A stretch of DNA of 64,000 bases, from positions 620,001-684,000 of the forward strand of contig CP053161.1 in the NCBI GenBank assembly GCA_014607495.2, in the 5' to 3' direction. The notes under the pieces are model-generated. The model was not told the origin of the DNA and ran no database searches. It was given only the letters and a program-made list of their open reading frames with translations. Position 1 is the stretch's first letter. The number at the start of each line of letters is the position of its first letter. Origin of the DNA: Carposina sasakii. Its lineage: Eukaryota; Arthropoda; Insecta; Lepidoptera; Carposinidae. A program made the translations under genes and the position numbers. This document shows positions 19,866 through 40,867 of this stretch, one piece after another.

Positions 19866-20632
19866 GCCTTTGGATCGTACTTACCTTTGTAACTATTCAA
19901 TACATATTTAGAATCTTGGTAGATTATACTAAGACATCACAGACCTAAAATCAACCTCACCTGTCCGTAATGCACCCTGCTTTATAACGAGCAAGAATCG
20001 AACTCCTTTTCAAAGATTGAGTAGGCAATATAAATTTTCTGTTAATTAATATGGTTCCTACTACAATCTCAGAGCAAAAACTCAGTTCTGATGGAATGCA
20101 GTCCACTTTCGTTTCAACTACAAATATTACATCGACCATACATAATTATTTATCATGAATTATTTAATAATATACCATCGTGGCAGTGAGATTTCGCTTT
20201 ATAAGGAGGTGCGTCCCGCTTTCACAAAACAATCCTGTGAATTAATGGTAATGCCCGTACTGTAGGTATTCCTAAAAAGGTGACCAGAACTGCAGGAAGG
20301 AACACGAAAGAGATCACATGGCCACGAGCCCCGAGAGGCTGATGTCCTCGTCAGAGAGTAAGTTTTTCATTGCTGATGTCACAGACTACTCGTATTATAT
20401 GTACTTCGGCTGATGATGTGGAGTTCGGAGACAAGTTGGGACATCGTTGGAGAGTTATTTATTACAATATTATTATTTTACTCTATGGTCGATCTATTAG
20501 TTAACTCAGGTATTACTACCAAGTCCCTGGTTAACTCCAATGTGTTTCATTTCGTTTCTCAGTCGTTTATTTACCAACTTTAGTTGATCAAACCAAATTC
20601 TTAACCAGTTTTCTTGTCCTCCTTGTCTTCGT
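19866..20632. other. unassigned sequence
   Basis: Nothing recognisable. Confidence 0.4.
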
Positions 20633-20935
20633 CAGCCTATTGCAGTCAACTGTCAGGCGTAGGCTTCTCCAAGAGCACGCCACAAGACTTGATCTCCCGT
20701 TTTTGCCATCCAGTCACTACCAGCCGCCTTCTTTAAGTCATCGGTCCATCTGGCTTAAGGGCGTCCAACGCTATGCTTGCCGATGCGCGGCCTCCATTCG
20801 AGAACCCGCTTATTCCATCGACCATCGGTTCTACGACAGATGTGACCAGCCCACTGCCACTTCATTTAGCTACATTTCGAGACCACGCCTGTCACCTTGG
20901 TCTTCTGCCGGATAGGTAATCTTGTGTCCATTTGC
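20633..20935 (-). mobile_element. RTE LINE 3' fragment
   Basis: Reverse complement of the RTE C-terminal coding region (AGCCTATTGCAGTC, AGCGTTGGACGCCC, ACCGATGGTCGATGG as read on the minus strand). It is 5'-truncated and full of stops. Confidence 0.7.
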
Positions 20936-21972
20936 GAGATCCCGAGCTTTCCCTCATGCAATCGGTGGGCCAGCCCCACCGCCAGGCTCCCCAATGTGTA
21001 ATACTTTTTTTAACTTTATAAATATTGCTAGTTGCAAAAAGTAGGTTACCTACTTACTTAATTATTAAGTCGTTATTGATTTATGTTTCCTGAAATGCAA
21101 TTCGTTCATGTCGGTTAGTATATTTGCTGAAAAAACAATTACGAACCCACCTATTAAGTAAGTCTACGTTCAATGTAGGTAAGTTTTCGATGAGTGAGTT
21201 AAGTATTTCAATGGATCAAGAAAAGTAGTAATAACGCAGTCTAATAAAGAAATATGAGAAGTATTATATACAATAGGAAGTTTTCTGAATATTATGAATA
21301 ATATTGCATGGAGTAGAGACGCCATAACTTTAGTCATGAGCTGTAACGAGGTATTATGAATGAAAATCTCTGAGTTAAATTCGAAGCAGATTTTCCTAAG
21401 AGTAGGCAGGTTTTTATTAATAAAACCAAGACTTTCCTAATAAAATGCTGTTAGGTACTTAACCTTAACCGTATTTAACCTTACCTAGATCCAGTCTAAA
21501 CAAGTTTTAAACAAATAATTGGATCCCATAGATGGCGCTGCCTTCGGGTTCCAGTAATAAGCTGCCACTTGTCTTACTTTCACGTCCTACATCAAAAACA
21601 GTTTACAACCAGCCCTCATCATAACATAAGAAAGGAATGAATAAAATATGACTTCGATTTACTATAGAGCAGTAATCGTGCTTAAAAAACATAGACGCGT
21701 AATACCGGTAACAGCTTCAATTATATCCATTAAGAAAACTTGTTTTAGCGCACGTACAAGCGCCTTCAACAGAAGAGTACGTTTCGTTGAATTGTTCCCG
21801 TGGACGATTTCGGAACTAATATTTTTTGCATGCAGTTACACAGATTATACTGAACAACTAGCGCCGCTGTTCAAGGGAACTGTTTAATTTATCATGTTTT
21901 GTTGGTATACAATCCCCACTAAAGTCGATCATGAGTAACAAACGACCAGTATGCGACCACATCGCAGGCAGA
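20936..21972. other. unassigned sequence upstream of the Kazal-like gene
   Basis: Nothing assigned. AGATGGCGCTG at 21530 matches an insect CTCF-like core. A 79-codon open frame at 21648-21887 has no recognisable motif. Confidence 0.4.
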
Positions 21973-24900
21973 ATGCAGCATTTCGATTTACGCGTCTCGT
22001 TCGTCGTTTTAGCATGTAAGTTTTCTCGCATTTATACTAACTTAGCAATCTTAGCATTAGTATGGTTTTAGAATGGATTAGTGAATGAATGCAATGTTTA
22101 ACAGAGGCTTTGTCATAATGTTTACATGTTGCCCCGTAGCTTGACATTGGCGAAAGTCGTACTTACCTAATTATAATGGTATATTCGAGCAACCAGCTTT
22201 GCCTTATATGTTACAATAGGTTGGTAGATAGGTTGTCTACTTCAAGTAAACAAAAACAAAGCCGACTTTTCCAATGATCACCATAACGGAAGAATTAAGT
22301 TGATACTCACTCACTCGGGTGAAGAATTTTTTCATTTTCTTATTAAAATTTTATAAGTTGATACTGTCATTCTCTACAACGTGATCATGATAGAGACAGC
22401 ATCAACTTTATCCTTCAGATAGGTTATCTGATCATTGGAAACGTTCATTTTAAATGCAAGTTATTTAAATACAAAATTACAAAGTTTTGTACTAGACGTG
22501 TTAGCAATATGTGCCTAATGTTTCTCTATCCTTGGTGTGCTACATTACTTACAAACATTTACAGGAAAGCTAAGCCTATGACACGTTTAAGACGATATTA
22601 TCCAAAGAGTGGTTCGATGAGCATGTGGTTCTCTAAGCTTTTCTTTTTTACTATGCCAAGCTAACAGACTATATTGATTTGATTTTCTGTTCACAATTTG
22701 CTGGGGTATCATAACATGGCAAGGTATCTGTTATATATTTATACTAGTCTCTAAATGTGGAAACTTTTAAGTGGTAAATAGTTGCTTATGTTGTAATAAT
22801 CTTAGTTGTTGTCAACCGTTTGTTTCCCGAATAAAATAAAATAAAATAAATAAAATGTTATAGAAATATGATGGGCAGTGTGCGTTGTAGCAAATAGTTC
22901 CTTTCCTTTAAACCAGTGGTTCCCAAAGTAGTCCAGGTGGAGCCCAGGGGTCCACAGGAGACTTGATGGGGGTCTACGTTGGCGTGAAAAATGAGGGTTC
23001 ACAATTAATTTGTATGTGTATAGGCCTGTAGGGGGTTAACCAGAAACAGTTAACTTTTGAAAGGGGTCTATGATGAATAAAAGTTTGGGAACCCCTGCTT
23101 TAAACGGTGACTAATTTTATTGTTCTGCTCAGTCTTTGGCTATTACATTAAATACATACAAATTGGGATAGCCGATTGCAAGATTACAAAAGACTACAGC
23201 CACATTATCATAGCGGAGCTAGATGTACTCGTAAAAGATCAATGATAAGTAGCTAGTTTATCGTCTGCCCCTATTTGACTCCGAAATTCCTTATTCGGCT
23301 CTTACGACATGCACGGAAGGAGTTGCAAATGATGTATACAGGGTGTAACAAAAGGGGTATGTTAAGCGAAAAGCTATGTAAACAGCCCACTTAAAGAAAC
23401 CTACCTACAAAAATTCAGACTCGAAATAACTTATTTATTTTTCTAGGTAGTATGGAGAATTCCGAAACAACTCAGGAATGTTCAATCTTGAAAAATAAAC
23501 ATGCGATTTCGAGTTTCAAATTTTGGAAATAGGTTCTCTATAGTGGGCTATCTACATAACTTTTCGCTTAACATACCCTTTCTGTCACATCCTGTATAGC
23601 AAAATCCCGTACCGCACACTCAATTTGACTAATACCTAATCCGGATAAAAATGCTATCGGGCATGGTAACTAACTATTCTTTGTGAACAAACATCTACAT
23701 CTTCTACATCTACAAAAGTGTATGAATTTGGTGGTAATTGTCAGTTGGATGATATAACCATGGCGAGTAATAACTATAGGCAGTCGATAGCTAAAACCAC
23801 CGGATAAGTCTCACGCGAAGTGGATTTGATATTGTTGCGGTGAATTAGCTGACATCGCTGACATACCTTCAAGAAAGTGGCAGAATGATTTTTGATCTGG
23901 ATTAAAAGCTCTAAAATGACTCTAAAATACTTTCGACTCCTGTTTCGCATAATTCCCTTAGTAAATTACATAGCCTTAGAATCTTCTTGGAAATATCATT
24001 TAAGCGGCCATAACCTCGCTCATCACGCTCTCAACATCTACTTTGGTAACATATTTTACAAAATATACATAAAAGTAGCAAACACCTTCGTAACTACATA
24101 CCTACTATTGTTTAACAAACCCACCTTTGTTTATTACCTAAGTTACCTGCTTACCAAAACATTGCGCTCCATTTGCGCTACCTACCTATTACAAGTTATT
24201 TATTTACCGTATGAAATTGTTAAAGCACTTACCTACGTAGTAGATAGGCTACCTATCAAAATCTGTGCCCATCCATACATATAAGTTAAATTTTATTCCG
24301 AAACGGAAATCTTCGTGTGCAATCGCCGGCAAAAACTAAACCACTGATCCGTACAGAATAATTTAAAGTTAAATGATTCTAAAAGAAAATGCTGGGTGCG
24401 GAATTAGATGTGTAAATTGTACCTATCTAATATTCATTCACATAGCACTCATGTGCTGCCTCATGAGGTAGGTATATAAAGATACCTTATACAATTTTTC
24501 TTTTCATTTGAAATCAAACATTTACCCACAAAATATAAAATTGACTGCAAAAACCAACAAATTGTAAATACTGGGTGTAAAAAGACAACTTTGTTCTTTT
24601 AATACCTCGTATTCTTTGTAACATCACGATAATATTTTTCTATGGAAGCACCCCTGGGGAACCACGGGTTTCCAAGATATTGATGTCCAAAGTTACATGA
24701 ATATCAGCATTTTTTATTAAAATAAATCCATCTGGAAACAGTTAACAAACATTTCTTTTAAAGACACCGTATTAATATTTAAACATGTTAGTTTTGTAGG
24801 TATATTTGACAATCTAATTGATTTGCTTGCAATAAAGTTTTTTAATTTTTTATTTTCGTTTCCCTGGTTTGGTTCCATAGAAAAAAATTATCGTTACGTT

Positions 24901-27900
24901 ATAAAGAATACGAGGTATTAAAATAACAACGTTGTCTTTTTACACCCTGTATAGAGCAATAGCTGCTAGGGTATAATAATGGTAGGGTAGGCAAGATTGC
25001 AAGAAAGTGAAGCGTTATTTACATAATGAGATGAAATATTCTGAGAGCAAATGCTACAACCAGCCAAATGCAGTCTTCTGTGTAGCTATATTTCAAGTGA
25101 GTGCAGGGATAGTCTTAACTTAGTTGGACCCAATAGATACAATAGATGCAATAGAAGCTACTAAGAGATTATTTGCGTATACTATTCAAATTCGACCATA
25201 TTATTTCGTCCGTCTGAAGTGTTACAGCCAGGCTATTAGATGCGGTATCGTTCTGCAACCGAAACGTGTTCTAAGTGAAACTTCAATAATTTCATGTAAT
25301 AAGTACCCAGTGGTATAATAATAACTGTATCGATATTTACGCTGAGTAGGAAGGTACAGTACTATAGATTTTTACTGCCAACTTTCAGTTTAGACAAATA
25401 GGATTGTATTTAACCGAAAATGTTTTACCGAACTTTTGGAAAGAATCTAGTAACCCCACACTGGTTGTATATAAGTAGGTACTATAATATATAAATAGTA
25501 TAAAAACATACTAGACTATATACCACGCACTAATCTGCGAAGACCAACATTTTGATAAATTAAAAGTACAAAAATTTCCATGCCCATACCTTAAAAAATA
25601 TAAATTATATTACTACTTACCACGGATCATCATACGTAATAATTCTATGATTCGACAAAAACAGGTTTGATATCTACAGTAAAAAACCTTTAATATTTGT
25701 GTCTAGACTATAAATTAAAATGTTGTAAATAATAGCCTGTTTAGTTTACGTTACGCAAAAGTTACCTACAGTTGCAGCCTAACGTAAAAATGCTCTAGTT
25801 ACGCTCAAACGCACATCAATGGAACGAAAACTATTTGTGCATGAGAGGTGTACGACCCTAGAGGTCTGTTTCCGACGCAAAAACTACCAGACCTTGAAAA
25901 CCTGTTTATAATACGCAACTGGACTACATAAGGGAAGGATGCGACGTAAGATGTTTGCGTATTGTGTTGTCCTTATAATTAAAACTAACCAAGTCAGTAT
26001 CAACGGCACAATCAAAATCTTCGATAATTAGATACTAATAACGGCTCTACCATACCACCCTACTCTGCATAAAATGCCTATTATAATATTTCTGTTTCTT
26101 CTTTCCAGTGTTACAACTATGTCGAGCGCAAGAAGTTCATATACCAAGACCCCCACCACCGTGGTACACCGCCAACATCGTCCAGAATGACATACCCTAC
26201 TCTCCAAAACCTATTTCAGAGTTATTTTCAACTGAACCTCCTACCTCATTAAAGCCAATAGTGGTATTGTCTACATCTTCACCGCCTGTTTCTAATACTG
26301 CACTATCATCAACGTATTCCACTTTAGCTCCAACAACATGGCTATCAACTTTATCTTCGATTTCTTCGACAGAATCTTCTTCAGCTGATCCTACCGCACC
26401 GCCAACGTTTCAACCGAGATACGTTCAACCTAACTTGGCTCCCGATCCCGTATTACCTTTATTGCAGGCCTTTCAAAACCAAAATCCACCTGCAGCTCAG
26501 CCTGCACAATTCAGTATCCCCGCACAAGATAGGAATTCAACAAATTATATTGTGATCTATCAGAATGCACCGCAAAACGTTCAGAATTATCCAGATGTTC
26601 CGTCAACAGTTATATCCAGTTCAAGAACATCGCCATTTACAACTGCAGTAACTCCCAGTACAATCTCATCGACTCAATTCTCGAGTACATCTCCACCTTC
26701 CGAGTTACAGAGCAGTCAATTCATTTCACCTACAAGCCAATTCATACCACCATCGAGCCAATTTACATCACCGACGCCCCAATTCACGCCGACGTCAGCC
26801 GCATTTACGCCGACGTCGACCCCATTTACCCCACCGTCAAGTCAATCGCCATCAACCTTTACAACTAGTCGACCTAACTGTGTAACAAACGCGGTGACAT
26901 CATTAAGACCTAATGTTTCAACTACAAGGCGTCCAACGGTTTTGAGGATCAGAATGATAGCACCAGTAGGATCTGTGACCAATTTACGACTAAATCCGAC
27001 GACTACTACCAGGAGACCGCTAACTACTAGAAGGAGAAGAAATGACTTTGATGTTTGTATGGACTCTTGTAGAGGAAGGAGAACTCCAATCTGTACTAAC
27101 CCAAGAGGAGTCAATTTGGCAGATACTACGCAACTGAAAGGTTTCCCTTCAGTGTGTCATTTAGCATGCAATAATAATTTTGGACAAACTCGTAAGTTGA
27201 TATTTTTTTATTTACTAGGTAGGTAGATTTTTCCAATGGTCAGAGGGCCTACCTGAAGAACCAAGTTGATGCTGTCTCTATTATCATCAAGTTTAGCAAA
27301 AGACAGCATAAACTTTATTCTTCTGATAGGCTATCTAACTTTGGAAAAATCGGTCCTAAGTAAGTTTTTCCAATGGTCAGGTAAACGGTCTTTCTCGTTT
27401 ATTCCCGGTCGTCCCTGTCATCCCCACTGGGTACGAGTGGGAAAAAAGTTTCGTTCGTCCCCAGTGGTGACGATTGGAACTTTTTATTTCCCACTCGTTC
27501 CGCTATTCACCGAGAGTAAAAATGTAGTAATCGCAAAATTATAGTTAAAATAAAAAGGCCTAAGTACTGTATTGTGGTGTATTATAGACATTCAGCCTAA
27601 TTTAAGAAAACATTAAGGAATAGGCAAACGTAAAAAAAGAACGAGTGGAAAATAAAAGTCAACTTTATCCTTCTGATAGGCTGTGACCACTGAAAAATCA
27701 GCCCTTATATATTACTAGGAGCTACTTATTAACGTATTTATATGTGCCTTTATCCAAAATGTCCATTGATATACTATACTACAGGTATACTAACCTGGAA
27801 AATACAAAAGAGTGGGGTAAACACGATTATATGCAATTGAATGCGAATAAAAAGAAACAGACTCGCATTCTATAGGTGTCACTTTCTAGAAGATCTCTAA

Positions 27901-28091
27901 AACTGACTAACGTACAATAAAATTTTGTATCGTCTGTTTCAGCTTACGTCAAAGTAGCAGACGGTCGCTGCGGGAGACTACGTACGCGAATCCGAACCCT
28001 TGAAAGGAATAAGCTGAAGAGAGATGACCTACGGAAAGCCCAGTATACTATAGATGGTACCCCGCAACCATATCTGGAGATTTACACTTAA
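21973..28091 (+). CDS. secreted Pro/Ser/Thr-rich protein with C-terminal Kazal-like domain
   Basis: Three exons: 21973-22015, 26109-27191 and 27943-28091; phases 1 and 1; 424 aa. Exon 1 plus the first codons of exon 2 form a clear signal peptide (MQHFDLRVSFVVLALLQ then LCRAQ). The separate exons were joined because donor GCAT|GTAAGT and acceptor TTCCAG|TG complete one codon inside the hydrophobic core. An in-frame ATG at 21931 would add 14 residues. Residues about 30-310 are mucin-like, with SQF-type repeats (SQFISPTSQFIPPSSQF). Then comes an Arg-rich linker and six cysteines: CMDSC, PIC, SVCHLAC, ADGRC, spaced as in Kazal inhibitors. The tail is basic (RLRTRIRTLERNKLKRDD). Typical Kazal domains inhibit serine proteases in loop C2-C3; that loop here is RGRRTPIC, so Arg is a possible P1. 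Whether it inhibits is unknown. Mucin-like regions suggest an extracellular matrix or cuticle-lining role (inference). Confidence 0.85.
22262..22441. mobile_element. foldback MITE (TTTTCCAATGATCA ends)
   Basis: CGACTTTTCCAATGATCA is mirrored by TGATCATTGGAAACG. The interior shares GAGACAGCATCAACTTTATC and GATAGGTTATCTGA with relatives at 27227-27353 and 27364-27702, both in the next intron of the same gene. Confidence 0.7.
22308..22354 (+). mobile_element. 47-bp SINE tail insertion with 11-bp target duplication
   Basis: CACTCACTCGGGTGAAGAAT followed by TTTTTCATTTTCTTATTAAA and ATTTTAT is flanked by AAGTTGATACT on both sides (22297-22307 and 22355-22365). The sequence equals the tail of the tRNA-derived SINE at 53815. 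It sits inside the foldback MITE. Confidence 0.85.
22914..23097. mobile_element. non-autonomous hAT element
   Basis: Termini CAGTGGTTCCCAAA and TTTGGGAACCCCTG are inverted repeats. A perfect 8-bp target duplication CTTTAAAC flanks it (22906-22913, 23098-23105). It is 184 bp and non-coding. Confidence 0.93.
23339..23594. mobile_element. mariner-like MITE, TA duplication
   Basis: Starts CAGGGTGTAACAAAAGGGGT and ends with the mirrored AACATACCCTTTCTGTCACA and TCCTG, between TA dinucleotides. Inverted arms are about 65 bp (TATGTTAAGCGAAAAGCTAT). Relatives lie at 7050-7391 and 57165-57300. Confidence 0.85.
23916..24284 (+). CDS. orphan open frame, 122 codons, hydrophobic
   Basis: MTLKYFRLLFRIIPLVNYIA is the start. 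The product would be Leu/Tyr/Ile-rich with several hydrophobic stretches but no recognised domain. It lies in an intron of the Kazal-like gene, and its second half overlaps ACCTAC-type low-complexity words, so it may well be chance. I do not recognise it. Confidence 0.15.
   Translation: MTLKYFRLLFRIIPLVNYIALESSWKYHLSGHNLAHHALNIYFGNIFYKIYIKVANTFVTTYLLLFNKPTFVYYLSYLLTKTLRSICATYLLQVIYLPYEIVKALTYVVDRLPIKICAHPYI
24571..24949. mobile_element. mariner-like MITE, 379 bp, TA duplication
   Basis: Starts CTGGGTGTAAAAAGACAACT and ends with mirrored GTTGTCTTTTTACACCCTG. The arms extend about 55 bp (AATACCTCGTATTCTTTGTA). TA flanks both ends (24569-24570, 24950-24951). Confidence 0.88.
27192..27942. other. 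second intron of the Kazal-like gene
   Basis: Mostly two MITEs of the TTTTCCAATGGTCA family: 27227-27353, and 27364-27702 with an inserted GAGTGGGAAAAAAGTTTCGT segment. Confidence 0.65.
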
Positions 28092-28349
28092 AAATATTAG
28101 GTATAGCTGACATAAGTACCTACTGAGATTATATGTGTGCTCTTTGCTTAAACACAATTAGTTCTGTTTTCGGCGGGTCTGGCGCCTTCATAACTGCTAG
28201 ATAAAGTTTTCTTCTTCGTTATTAACATACTTTTAGAAGAGAATGTGGATATAAATCACACAGTGAACCAAAATTACGAAAAAAATCTAAATCAGTATTG
28301 AACTCAGAACAACGGCTAATAACAATACGAGTAGGTATAATTAATGTAT

Positions 28350-28425
28350 TATAAATATTAATAAGAAAATGAAAAAAAAATCAACCGAGTGAGATTTGAA
28401 CTCACGACTCACGAGTTAATGTAGG
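28350..28425 (-). mobile_element. tRNA-derived SINE, 5'-truncated
   Basis: On the minus strand GTGAGTTCAAATCTCACTCG (a box-B-like tRNA T arm) is followed by GTTGATTTTTTTTTCATTTT and CTTATTAATATTTATAA, the tail of the SINE at 53815. Confidence 0.7.
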
Positions 28426-28429
28426 TACT

Positions 28430-29280
28430 TACTTATAGATATTATTCACATTACAATTCCCAGAGTTCCTATGTGTGTCTTACAAAAACCTGCCTGCCTT
28501 TTTAAATATCTCGGTACTTCTTAATTCCTTATGTGTATTTATTGGCATTCTAAAGTAAGAAGTCATTCTTAACCATTAACTAAGTATTTAAAATGTACAT
28601 ACTTTAGTTTTTTTGCTTGTAAAAGTAAAAACCTCTATTCCGTCCAGTCGCGCTTTACCGCCCACAATGAGAGAGCAATACTCGTATATTGTATGTTGCC
28701 ATCTATTTTATATTGTACTATTACCTGATCTATGATTCACTCAATTTATAATAGTCTGAATTTATACTAAAGATAGGTGTGACTCCGAATCAAGGTAAGC
28801 TTTAAGGAAAATGTATTTATACTACTAAGACTAAGTATAAGATTTTTTTATATTTAATTGTATTTGGAACCAAAATAATAAAGATTTTTATATCTTTAAA
28901 ATCAGTTTATTCACTTACTTCATATTTATTTATAAATACATCCTAGTTTTCTTATAAGTAAAAATCACTGTACAACATTTATACCGGTAGTCAGTCTGAT
29001 TTACTACTACATACTAAATTATTACAATTTCATAATTATGTAAACCTTACAGCAAGGGTTAGCCACATCTGGCACGCTTTCCGATTTTTCCTTCGCTCCA
29101 TCCTTTTCAGTAGCTTAGAACCGTCTTTGGCTAAAGCGAGATAGAGAACGAGGAAAGCACTCGGCGGAGAATTCGAGGGGTTATCATTTCCGTTATCTTT
29201 CTGCTAGCATATTAGGGCTGGGCACAAAAGGGCCAAGCACATCCACTGGTGGCAAACGATAGCGAAACACTTTTCACATA
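28430..29280. other. unassigned sequence
   Basis: Nothing recognised. AATAATAAAG near 28877 could serve the Kazal-like gene as a distant polyadenylation signal. Confidence 0.4.
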
Positions 29281-29318
29281 CCTATATGTATTTACTCGCT
29301 GTATCGAGTGGCCGCCGT

Positions 29319-30518
29319 AAAATATATGTGGGATCGGGTCAAAAACTAAGTAATATCTGTTTTCGAAGAAATTGTAATCACGTTACGACAGCCACGAAGA
29401 CGCCGCCGGTTCAAAAGCGAGATTATAACAACAACGACGTGGGCTTCTTTTCTACAAATAAGACGTTACGACGACGGAAAAACACAAGCTTTTACACGAT
29501 ACCACCTAATGAAGAGAAATATCCAACGAATTTCAAGATGTCTGAAGATAAAAAATAGAAGAAACTCCAGGCAAGCTGACTATCGTGAGTGCGAAACTGA
29601 TTCAACGCCGCCACCATCCGCGCCAATGCTACACATCAGCGAAGATCTAGTACAAAAATGTAGTGGCCAGGACACCTTATAGCTAGTCACTAAATGTATT
29701 CAGGATGTAGAGGACAACGCAGAGACTTTTGGTTGGTCCTCTTTGCAGCAGCTGCTTGTGGCCAGGAGATCCCTACGTACGAGGTACGACAGCACTGTGG
29801 TTACGCTCTGAGCGAACTCATAAAACATGCGACGATCTGAAACAAGCAATAAGTAAAGAATTCCCTGATGCAATAGATTCCAAGACTAGACACGAGTTGA
29901 TGAGCAAGAAAAAATATAATGAGTCATGTCTAAATTACATGTTCAGCGTGAAAGAACTTGGAAAAAGAGGCAAGTTACCAGATTATGTAGCCATTAAATA
30001 TATCATCGACGGAATACAGGATCAAGAAATTCATAAGATTATGTTGTATGGTGTGACATCCTACAGCGATTTGAAAGAGAAGCTCAAGATTTACGAAAAT
30101 TTAAAGGAAAAGATGAACCGATATGATCGATACAATACTACACGTAAAAATACAATGCAGTTGCAAATCGACGAACAAGTCATACTATCATGTGTTATAG
30201 CTGTGGAGAAAAATCAATTGGCCACGGAGTGTCCACACAGAAAACAAGGAAGAAAATGTTTACATTGCAATGAGTTTGGACATATCGCATCAGATTGTGT
30301 TAACAAGGAAACCAAAATGTTGGTTGCGAAGTGTGGCATAGCCGACAGAAAAATTGGCAGAATTGAGCAAGAAAACCAATCACGATTGAAAAGATTCAAT
30401 ATGGCGCCGCAAGATGGCGATTAGACGATAATGAACGACAAGTGTAAAGTTTTCTTTTTTCGAAATAAATAAGTGAAAAACTCTCCGTTAATCCATAACC
30501 CGATCCCACATATATATA
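29319..30518 (+). mobile_element. Ty3-like retrotransposon relic (gag only)
   Basis: The open frame 29729-30424 and the frame just before it encode a gag capsid/nucleocapsid-like protein. The capsid part contains KYIIDGIQDQEIHKIMLYGV and LKEKLKIYENLKEKM. A complete CX2CX4HX4C zinc knuckle reads CLHCNEFGHIASDC. A first knuckle at about 30190 is split by a frameshift (CYSC in one frame, ATEC in another). No protease, RT or integrase was found. The unit is bounded by inverted, not direct, copies of ATATATGTGGGATCGGGT (29322 and 30498). After the right copy, AGTGGCAGCCCGTTTGCGAC resembles a primer-binding region, so the relic appears rearranged. Confidence 0.65.
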
Positions 30519-30894
30519 AAAAAAATGAGATAAGTGGCAGCCCGTTTGCGACCAGCCCAAGCGACGAAATATAATAGAAAGACGACGTAACGTCGAAAAT
30601 TATAATAATGAAGGTGACTTGCACACGTCAGCCGATGACACTCCAGTATCAAAATATAGCAAAACAATAGGAAATAAGCATAAAATTATGGTGTATGCCT
30701 GCAAAAACACCACTGCATAAATCAAATATACAGGTACATGAAAACATTTCAGTTTACATAACATACAGTATGATCGTAAATTCTCGCCTCGTACTTCAAT
30801 AAAATATTGGAAATATTTATGTATTTTTAAAAAGCAATCATGGTTATGACTTGAATTGAATTAATAGTTGATAGATTACCGGGATTTCCACATT

Positions 30895-30900
30895 TTTATT
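30895..30900 (-). promoter_or_regulatory. candidate polyadenylation signal AATAAA (Cdk8)
   Basis: Minus-strand AATAAA about 235 nt past the Cdk8 stop codon. It is a motif match only. Confidence 0.5.
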
Positions 30901-31032
30901 AATATTACATGTCACTTCACGCCTATGTGTTCACGATCATGGCTTATACGAATGGAAATAGTTACAGGCTAATCCCGGAGGAAACAGTAGTTTTGAACAT
31001 GATATAAACGTCATGTCAAGTTGACAATCTGC

Positions 31033-31090
31033 ATGTCAAATTTCACATACATAATCAAATTTTATGTCATTTGTATGTGAAATTGTGACA
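31033..31090 (-). repeat. hairpin in Cdk8 3' UTR
   Basis: ATGTCAAATTTCACATACAT and TGTATGTGAAATTGTGACAT are reverse complements with one one-base gap, around an 18-bp loop. Confidence 0.75.
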
Positions 31091-31134
31091 TTACTGTGTC
31101 AAGTTTGACATTGGCATTTTTTGACATTGTCAAT

Positions 31135-40457
<9,323 letters not shown>

Positions 40458-40867
40458 ATTGTAGAACAGTCACACAATACAAACATAAAAGTAATAGAAG
40501 GTAATCCAGCCAGGAATGCTCGTTATTCTAAAAATGTGGTAAAAATACTATGATATATTACAACAGCTTAAATCAAGCGCAATCAAACCACAGAACACAT
40601 TTACTCCTAGCGGAGAGGAAGGGCACTGCGTTCAAAAAGTATTAAAGGCAACCTCACTGTTGCCATCTTACCTCAGCCCCGCAAACTGACGATAAATATG
40701 GAATGCAGGTACCTACTTAGAAATGTACGATACATTCAGGAATTAGGCATTTTCACTTACAGAAAACTCAAACCAGAGTTCTGGCTCTAGTTTCCTACAA
40801 GGGAAAATGCCCAATCCGAAATATGTATACACGTAAGTTAGTCATTTTATTTAAAAAAACAAGAATA
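40458..40867. other. Cdk8 5' flank
   Basis: No TATA box or divergent gene is recognised. Confidence 0.4.

Larger units (their letters stand above)
22016..26108. other. 4.1-kb first intron of the Kazal-like gene
   Basis: Holds a foldback MITE with a SINE insertion (22262-22441), an hAT element (22914-23097), two mariner-like MITEs (23339-23594, 24571-24949) and an orphan open frame (23916-24284). The rest is unassigned. Confidence 0.7.

Noticed and set aside
26842..27114. 90-codon minus-strand frame in the Kazal-like exon
   Set aside because: Antisense of a low-complexity Pro/Ser/Thr region.
29286..29558. Host gene of 90 codons
   Set aside because: It lies directly upstream of the gag relic and has no splice or domain evidence; most likely retroelement leader sequence.
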